DNA of 64,000 bases, taken from NCBI RefSeq assembly GCF_025766255.1, contig NW_026516739.1:124001-188000 (forward strand), written 5' to 3'. The stretch comes from Zychaea mexicana (Eukaryota; Mucoromycota; Mucoromycetes; Mucorales; Lichtheimiaceae). Position 1 is the stretch's first letter. The number at the start of each line of letters is the position of its first letter. Below, piece after piece: positions 56,831 through 64,000 of the stretch. The notes under the pieces were generated by a model that searched no databases, had not been told where the DNA came from, and saw only the letters and a list, made by a program, of their open reading frames with translations. A program made the translations under genes and the position numbers.

Positions 56831-57993
56831 CTGCTAGACTCAGCTTTTGCTCTTCTCACTTGGAGCAGCGTTTCTCTCTTCTTTTGTAATCTTTTTCATT
56901 TGCTTTTTTTGGCTTTTTTTTTGTTTTGTACAGTATTTTACCTACCTTGTTTACATCATACGCACAACACAGCACAAACACTACACTCACACACATTTCA
57001 ACCGTATAAAATAAAAAGAGAAGCATTTGCATGCATGCACAATGTGCATTCGCTCACTTTAGTCTTTTTTATCTGGTTTCTGCAGTTTATTTGTGTATGA
57101 GTATACTACTATATACACATGTTATATGCATTGTACACAAGCGGCACTTTTGTCTATCGCTCTCCTTAAACATGCATGATGATTCGTACATGAAGTGCAC
57201 ATGAGATTAAATTATTGCTACTAATCAGCCTGCTCTATAACATCTATTATGTTGCTGTTTTATGCCCTGCCAACGAAGCTGTGTTTTTGTTGACGACGCC
57301 GTCATCATCTGATTTGAATGAAAGAATAAAAGTAGCTTAACACTTGAACAAGGTTTTTCCAGGACCCCGCATTGTGTGTATTACACAATTACCCAACAAC
57401 ACAAGGTAATGTATACTGCTGTGCAGATTATACAGTACTGTTCAGCAATAACAGAGAAAGGGCAAAGCTATTATTAAAACCAACGACGTGTGAAGTTGAC
57501 AGCTTCGTAATAGTAACCGCTGCACGAAATGCCCTGTCAAGTTGTTACGCACTGTTAAGCGGGCTGTTAAACTCTAAAATTTAACAGCGACTGCTGCAGG
57601 TGCTCCAATTGCTCAGTTAAACAAAGAATGCCTCAGCTCAATGTATTATATATATGCTTGCCGAGCAAACGAAACCTCTTGATTGGATTACTGTCAATTT
57701 TCCCCAGCACTTCTGAACTTGTTCCAACTTTGAGCGACGATAGCTCAAAACTTTATCAAGAAAAGGGAAAATCGAAACCGATAACTTTCCTGGTCAAAAG
57801 GAAAATTTTTTATCGGTTTAAAATTTGATATGGGGTGATGAGATATTTTAAAGTAACCCAATAAAGTGGTACGGTTTGAGGTGGCGTGCATACCGTATAC
57901 TAGCCGAAAGAGAGAGAACCCCTTTTTCATCACCGTCACAACAAAGTTAAGCTGCACCAAGTGTCGTTCTCTTTCTTCTTACATCAATCCAAA
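56831..57993. other. Intergenic, nothing recognised
   Basis: AT-rich; the boundary between the gene-rich block and the distal transposon block lies here. Confidence 0.5.
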
Positions 57994-59379
57994 ATGTACA
58001 CTTTCACTTTCCGTCTTAACAATTCTGAAAATAACATCCATCGCTGTCAATACTGCGACAAGGTTATGCAACCAATTCGAACCTTCACCGACATATTCCT
58101 GAAAAGCATAGACTGCAAGTACCGTGAAGGATATAAAAGTGAGTTTGATATAGTACTAATGCATATCATTTGTTAATAGTCAAGATGTCCCTGCTGAGTC
58201 GATTAGCGAATCGCGTGAAACCGAGGATAGCGATCTTGGAGACGAAGGAGATAACTTCGATGATACTTCGGTTATCGATCAAGAGGATTTCTTCTACCTT
58301 GAAGTTGATGACAGTCTCGAGGCTGATGAAGGGGAAGTTAGCGACTTTAACCAGCAGGGTGCCTACCATAGATAGGAGTCCAACCCATTCTATCCGTTTA
58401 AAATCGAAATGGAGATGCAAGCCCTGTTGTTTTTTAAAGGCTCTCAGGACAGATTCTCCAACAGAATCTCGAAGAAGATTCTGCAGCTTTTAAAGAATTT
58501 CATCGAGTTATCTCACAAAGAGCGAGATCTAATTCAACCAAGACCGGAGGGCTTCGACCCGATTAAAAACGTACCAAAGGATGACAGAATTTGCAAGAGC
58601 CATGATCCCGGCAGAAATTTCCCAAGCTCGAAGTTCACAGTTGCCAAATCAACAAAGGAGAGAGCCAGGAGCCTGCCGATCTATTCATGATCAAACCTTC
58701 CAGGTAGTGTCTTAGCAGTACATTTATACTTTTCACAAAAGTGCACGTCAGATAAAAGATGCTAACACCATTCACTTGGGGCTTATCGTCTATTCACTTG
58801 GGTATGGTCATGTCAAACCCTGTCAAGGTCCAACACCTCAAGTTTTTTCTGCCTGACTTTACAGCGAACAAACGCTATACCTTGAATCAAGGTCGAAAAT
58901 GGAAGGATTACTATCATTTCCCGGCACCAATGGTTCCAAAGGAGTTATCCAACGCTGAGGCGGATTATTGGGTTGGCGATGTTGTCTATTGCCGTTCTAC
59001 TCGCCAATATCAAATCATCGACACGTCCTTTACTATGGAGCAAAGCGTTTTTGCTACATGCTACCCTGTAACGCTAGACGACAACAACAGATTGCTTCTT
59101 CTTGCGTATCACAAAAGTGAACGTACCTTTGTCCAACATGACAGTGCCGTATATGTCGATTCAAGAACTGGAGGGGAGATACGATATCTGCTCGTCAGAC
59201 GGCCTCTGGCCAAATCGAATGGTCACCAAGAAACCGCCTCTCTGATATCCATTTGAGCATGATACAAAAAGCTCGCGAACACCGTGATCGAGTTCCGACC
59301 AATCTTCAAACCGGAAGACATTTGAAGGTTCGGGTCGTCCCAATTTCCGTGTTTTCCGATGATACCAGTGGCAATCGGG
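57994..59379 (+). pseudogene. Tnp2-like transposase relic, N-terminal part
   Basis: Starts at an ATG with a C-x2-C zinc motif ('HRCQYCDKVM'), then an intron-like break, an acidic block ('EDSDLGDEGDNFDDTS') and 'NPFYPFKIEMEMQALL' with a stop just before it. It continues as 'NAEADYWVGDVVYCRS', 'QYQIIDTSFTMEQSVFA', 'LVRRPLAK' and finally 'PISVFSDDTSGNRA', a motif block I know from large Tnp2-like elements of these fungi. Several stops and frame changes. The sequence 58881-58982 recurs inverted at 63899-64000. The relic ends where hAT coding sequence begins, about 59380. Confidence 0.6.
58881..58982 (+). repeat. Inverted duplicated segment, left copy
   Basis: Matches the reverse complement of 63899-64000 with two differences in 102 bp; identity breaks off sharply after GGTTGGCGATGT. 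Confidence 0.9.
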
Positions 59380-61108
59380 CCTCAGTAATTTTCCTAGGTG
59401 TAATGCTTAACACGGCTAAGGGAAGCAGCGTGGTCTGGAATACCAAGAATATATCTGGTGAGATCTCAGGAACTTTGGAAGTTAAGAGTAAGCTTGAAAG
59501 CTTGCTATTTGATGTCGCCGAAAAGATCCCTGAAAACAATATCCAGGGGATCGCAGTCGTTACAGATTCGGCAAGTGCATATACTGCTGCTCGTTCACAA
59601 TTGCGCCGCGTCCACCAACATATCGTTTGGCTTCCGTGTTTTGCCCATCAAATGAATCTTTGTATCGCAGACATGTTCAAGGCCTTTACTTCGCTAAAGG
59701 ACTACGTTGCCCAAGCCGTCAGAGTTATTGAAGCGTTCGACCGTTCACCATATTTGATTCGAAAACTTAAAAGATTATCAGACCGGTGCACCGCAACGAC
59801 GTAGGGTTACCTTGCGACAACCTGCAAGTACCCGATGGAACAACCATTTTGACGCTTTCAGAAGCCTATGTAATACACAGATTGCATTGAAGGTACCCAT
59901 TTTAATTCGTAGTAATCCACGGTCAACTTGAACTTAATGCAACAAGTTACTAATTCATAAATATTTTCTGAACAGCATACCGTCTTGTCCTTAATAGAAA
60001 CGATGGATACTCGCTTGCCACCTGAAGTAGCAAACATTATCAAGGATGAAACTTTCTGGGTGCACGTACAAGGATTGCAATCAATGGTCCAGCCTTTTGT
60101 CACCAGCCTCGATTGTTTGCAAAGCGACCAAGCAAGGCTGTATCATATTGTTCATCAGTTTGCAAATATCATCCCGCACATCGTTGCAAACGATTTTGTT
60201 AAGACGTTGCCGCAAAAACAGCTGGGTGTCTTTATCAGTCGATTGGAACGACGCTGGTATCAGCGGGAGCAGCCACTTTTGCTTCTGGCATTGTACCTAA
60301 ACCCGACTTATCGTCTCAATAATTCAACACTTTCCTGGATCCTTTTCACAGAGACACCGAAAACTGAGGCGTATCTGTTTTCGAGCTTGGCTTGTGGGCT
60401 GCGCGGTACTTTTCTATGTGGACTGGACAAAAATCCCAGAGTATGATGGCGTAAATACAAAGATACCATGAGCAGGAATACCCATTCAGTGCAAATATGG
60501 CCAAGCAATTCCCGTCAATGGAGCGATATTGGGCTATGATAGAGCAAGCCAACCATGAGTGCAAGGATCTGGTGTTCGTGGCTCGCCGCGTGCATTCAAT
60601 TGGCGTCAACTCAGCTTCCTGTGAACGGCTGTTTAGCGATATGGGATTCATTCACAGCAATCGACGAAACGGACTTGGGTGGAAAGAAGGTGCTCAAAAT
60701 TGCACAAGTCCGAGCAATGCTACGAAAAGAAGACGTGCACATGCGACGGATGCACACTGAAACACACACGCCCACACCCACTGCTCGACCATGCTACAGC
60801 GGATAGCAAGTAGTCAAAGTTTGGTTATGGAGGGCAGCATGGACAACATAGACGAACAAGAGCCTGACGACGAGGACATGCACGAAGAAACCATACCTGG
60901 ACATGTTGACGAGAAAAGTGCCGCTGTTCTGGCGTCCAGATGGAACGTTTTGGTGAACGAATGGTTTGAAATGTTGTATAGAGAGGTTCAAGATTCTTGC
61001 CAAGATCAAGCGAGTGATGAGGTTCATCCAGCCGAAAATAAAAGATACAAGTGGAAGCTGGAATTGCTGTTTCTGTCTGGTTTGCCTGCACTAGAAAGCT
61101 TCGAATAA
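59380..61108 (+). pseudogene. hAT-family transposase relic
   Basis: Coding sequence of a hAT transposase without its N-terminal BED/zinc domain. Visible are the catalytic-core pieces 'GIAVVTDSASAYTAAR' (second Asp), 'WLPCFAHQMNLCIADMFK' (the C-x2-H of hAT), 'ASTRWNNHFDAF', then after an intron (about 59893-59978) 'HTVLSLIETMDTRLPPE', and the dimerisation block 'NSASCERLFSDMGFIHSNRRN'. Lesions: one-base frameshifts near 59769 (A run) and near 60678 (GGG), plus stops around 60440. A Glu/Asp-rich end runs to 61108. The first frame is fused in phase to the preceding Tnp2-like relic (open frame 59253-59804). Dead copy. Confidence 0.75.
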
Positions 61109-62065
61109 TGTTTTGTTTAAGGCTTTTGATACAGACACCTCCTTCTATTTTCAATCCTCATCAGGTTACACACATCCTATAAATATATACTTGTGGGGTG
61201 TCCGCAAGGATGTGTTCACTTGTAACAATGGACCACATTGAAGTATCGCTGTATATAACAAAAAAGATCGGAACTCCCTGTTCTTGCTTAACAGATATAT
61301 ATACTGTAATTATAACTAATTTACTGTGAATTGATGGTTTTTTTCTCTGTGAATCATTGTAACTACATGTGCTTTTAATGTTAAAACTTGTTATTGTTGT
61401 TCCTGTGAAAAACTTATGGATTTGCCCTTTTCATCTGGATTCACAAAAGAAAACTTCATACAGAATAATAGTTTTCCGCCTTTTTTTTCGCCGTGGTGAA
61501 TACCGTCCTTGTTGGCGTTGGTAATACAGAGGGGGCATTACCAGCAGCAACTTCGAATCATTCTACAAGCATTACTCAAGGTTCAGCAACTGTCAACGTT
61601 GGTGCTGGTAGCGAAGTGCACACGAGGTATTGTTTTCAATACTTACAGAACGGATCTTATTTTGAATATCTATGCTATTTTATCACGCAGGGAGCCAAAT
61701 TTATGAGATGTGCCACGCTCGCCCGGAACACTTATACTGGATGCGACACTGTCTAGCGATGAGGACACGACACGGACAATGATACTTTTAATTCTTACAG
61801 GAGTAGTGCTGCGCTCCCACTGAAAATGTAACGCGTAGTCAGGCATCCTCTGGTCACGAATCTAGCCTAGGTCTCTCTCGCTTCTATGGCCACTCTATGT
61901 CATCTTCAATGCCCGTTGCAGTGACAACAGTGTCTGTAGCCACACCTGCATTGGCACCGATTGAAAACAGAGCAGGTCGTGTATGCTTTTTACCTAGCAC
62001 ATTATGTATGAGAGTAACTATAAAACGCGCATGATACTCACAGTTATATTTTCGATATATCGACA
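61109..62065. other. Transposon flank, no confident gene
   Basis: AT-rich, with an 87-codon frame at 61493 (Gly/Ala/Ser-rich, no motif). Probably the 3' part of the hAT-containing block. Confidence 0.4.
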
Positions 62066-62190
62066 GCAAACAACCAAAACCTCAACCGGACCGTGCCAAG
62101 CACAAACACTATCAACAAGTCGCCTACTCAGAATGAAGATCCACGACCAACAGAAAGAAAGCGAGGTCGTCCGAGGAAGACAGCCTGCAT
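62066..62190 (+). pseudogene. AT-hook exon fragment
   Basis: Open block ending at a GTAGGT donor (62191) that encodes an Asn/Pro-rich stretch and 'RPTERKRGRPRKTACM'. The K-R-G-R-P-R-K core (62159-62179) is a classical AT-hook minor-groove DNA-binding motif. No continuation can be assigned with confidence. AT-hooks are common in transposase accessory proteins, so it probably belongs to the mobile DNA here. Confidence 0.4.
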
Positions 62191-63098
62191 GTAGGTCGGA
62201 TCACAATGATCTCTTCGAAACAGCTCTTCTCACCTGGGGATTTCTCAGTAAAAGTAGTAGTGATGGACGCTTACTGTGCGAAAAGGTGCTCACAAAATTA
62301 TTTTATAGCAGTAAAATCCTCTTTTTCGGACAGTGAGTGTCCAAAACTGATAGTAGCATAGCAACAAAAAGCACATGAACAATAAAAATACAGATGATTA
62401 AAAATGTATGAGCTCGTACAAAAAGTATTCAAAAATATTCAACCTGGAAATTCATTACAGCTGCAAAATGAATATTCATTTATTTTCATATCTATCCTAT
62501 GTTTCTCGAATACTTTTTCCTGAGGTGTACATACTAATTACTTTCCTTTTTTTTTCTTTTTGTTTTTGAAAAGTTCCCCGACTTGACCCCATACATACTA
62601 GCCGAGCGAAAAAAACAGGACTATGGGCCGGCAGAACTTTTTTGTTTGGTCCGAGCGAACTATCTTGAGCGCTTGGCAGGGGCCGGTCGACAGTTGAAAG
62701 CTTCTAATATTTCTGGTTTGGAAATAATATCCCGTCGGTCGAAAATGATCACTTTTGATAACGATGGTATAAGATCAATCACAAGTTTCTGTATACGGGT
62801 ATTGTCACTAAAAAAACTTAAATGAGATTATGCATGCATAGAAAGACTACTCTTTTGACTGTATGTACCAAACAAATTGATATATATCGTGGCAGTCGGT
62901 GCTCAAACCTGCGAAATCCAAAGCTACCAAACAAATATCCTTGGGAGTGGCCTTGAGATAACTGAGAAGATCTATGAAGGGCTTATTTTAGATTTTGAAG
63001 GGGTACATATACAATGGTGTTGCTTCAAAGCATTACCTTGGCAAGAACCATCGACGTTGTGCAATTTTTCTAAAATACTTGTAGGCCGTGGCATGTCC
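62191..63098. other. Degenerate DNA with one unidentified frame
   Basis: A plus-strand frame at about 62572-62825 ('LTPYILAERKKQDYGPAELFCLVRANYLERL') has coding character but no family that I recognise and no partner exons. The rest is AT-rich. Confidence 0.35.
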
Positions 63099-63880
63099 CT
63101 AGCTAACCAGTAATGGACCACTACTGGTACAACAAGGCGACACATAAACTTTGTCAACGCGAGAGCGTTCTTGCAAACGGCTCACCATCTGTTGCAGCAA
63201 CTTTACTCTATTGTTGTCGTTTTTGCCCTGTGATGGCGACTTGCGGACATAACCGAGCACCTCGATCCCAGCATTCTTCATATCTTGTATCTCTGCCTGA
63301 TACCGGGACAAATGGTCTTTGATTTCTATGATTACTTTTTCTTCATGGGTGTTAGTTTTCTTTCGCCATGAAGACATATGTAACGTTCCAACAGTCATAT
63401 CTCTCGTACCGTGATATCGCGTTTTAAGCATATATAAAGATCTTCGTCTTTCTTTCTGCGAATCCTTGTCAGTGCTGTTGAATGGCTTGGCTTCAACTGT
63501 CATCATTTTCACTACACCATTGCCCAAGCTTTTTGGGGTCCGGAGATCATCTCGAAGATGGGGTGCCAACATCTTGATTACAGCAGAATTGGAAATGGAA
63601 ACACTGTTGTATAGTGCATCGTTGCCTGGATCGTCGATAAGAAATAGTGTATCCAAGGTTTCCACCAACTGCGCCTCTGTCAAATCCTTGTTTTCCTTGT
63701 CACCAACATCCGAGGATGCTTCAGGTGTTTCGGCACGGGGATAATCTTGAAGATATTTCTTATATGTGATTGGTCGTGCATTCACCTTAGCTTTTGACAT
63801 CACAAAAGGATCTTCAGGGTCGCTTTTATACACAAGGATTGAATCTTCGTCGCGAGCGAGTTTTTCAGCACAGCGTTGCG
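63099..63880 (-). CDS. Unknown ORF with serine-recombinase-like C-terminal motif
   Basis: Open from about 63880 to 63099 (the track-independent frame continues upstream of the GTG at 63833 without a stop to about 63890). The N-terminal 110 residues are mixed; the middle is basic ('SQKERRRSLYMLKTRYHGTRD') with an 'EEKVIIEIKDHLSRYQAEIQDMKNAGIEVLGYVRKSPSQ' segment. 'GYVRKS' followed by 'NRVKLLQQMVSRLQERSRVDKVYVSPC' recalls the first strand and catalytic-Ser loop of resolvase-type recombinases. Proteins with this YVRKS pattern recur in Mucoromycota, possibly as transposon genes, but the enzymatic assignment is only an inference. Its upstream end abuts the inverted Tnp2-like copy, so the 5' end is probably missing. 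Confidence 0.4.
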
Positions 63881-63898
63881 CGTTTTCTGCGGTGTGCT

Positions 63899-64000
63899 AC
63901 ATCGCCAACCCAATAATCCGCCTCAGCGTTGGATAACTCCTTTGGAACCATTGGTGCCTGGAAATGATAGTTATCCTTCCATTTTCGACCTTGATTCAAG
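63899..64000 (-). repeat. Inverted duplicated segment, right copy (runs off the window)
   Basis: Reverse complement of 58881-58982 at 100 of 102 positions. It belongs to the Tnp2-like relic family and continues beyond the window; its inner end coincides with the start of the recombinase-like ORF. Confidence 0.9.

Overview
This window is nuclear DNA of a filamentous fungus, most likely an early-diverging Mucoromycota (Mucorales-type) species. The evidence is small introns of about 60-130 nt with GT..AG borders, a U2 snRNA gene, single-copy eukaryotic housekeeping genes, a Rac GTPase, an IRG-like GTPase, a cytochrome-b5 sphingolipid desaturase, and many class II DNA transposons of the kinds seen in these fungi (Tnp2/CACTA-like, Merlin/IS1595-like, Tc1/mariner, hAT). 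The genus cannot be fixed from the sequence alone.

Layout. Positions 1-16 kb are accessory and transposon-rich: a Tnp2/CACTA-like transposase killed by one in-frame stop, with a small opposite-strand companion gene; a cluster of inverted TATCACC motifs next to an extremely AT-rich island of broken reading frames; an unknown acidic gene; a Rpn-like (PD-(D/E)XK) gene whose end is supplied by a transposon terminus; a complete Merlin-like element with 26-bp terminal inverted repeats (9244-12442); a second Rpn-like fragment; and a decayed Tc1/mariner element. A large unknown gene relic follows at 15.4-16.1 kb.

From 16.3 to 57 kb the DNA is ordinary euchromatin. In order it holds: a sphingolipid delta-8 desaturase (-), a WWE-domain protein (-), an ABITRAM/Simiate homologue (+), an IRG-like GTPase (+), a cryptic exon (-), U2 snRNA (+), an EHD dynamin-like ATPase (+), a YIPF6/Yip4 Golgi protein (-), an F-box protein (+), a TRP/Yvc1-like channel (+), an ArfGAP1/Gcs1 homologue (+), a putative Golgi glycosyltransferase (-), an Iml2/TTC39 homologue (-), a cytosolic 5'-nucleotidase III (+), Rac (-), a single-pass membrane protein with a PPxY tail (+), a CaMKK/Sak1-type kinase (-) and a PA-TM-RING ubiquitin ligase (+). 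Several act on membrane traffic (EHD, YIPF6, ArfGAP, PA-TM-RING, PPxY protein), but the strands alternate and nothing suggests an operon or a metabolic cluster.

From 58 to 64 kb transposon debris returns: a Tnp2-like relic joined in frame to a hAT transposase relic, an AT-hook exon, and an opposite-strand ORF ending in a serine-recombinase-like motif. This ORF abuts an inverted, about 98% identical copy of the Tnp2-like relic at the window edge.

For most multi-exon genes the exon borders were read by eye and checked for conserved reading phase, so that the spliced length is a multiple of three. No database search was possible; family names rest on recognised motifs.
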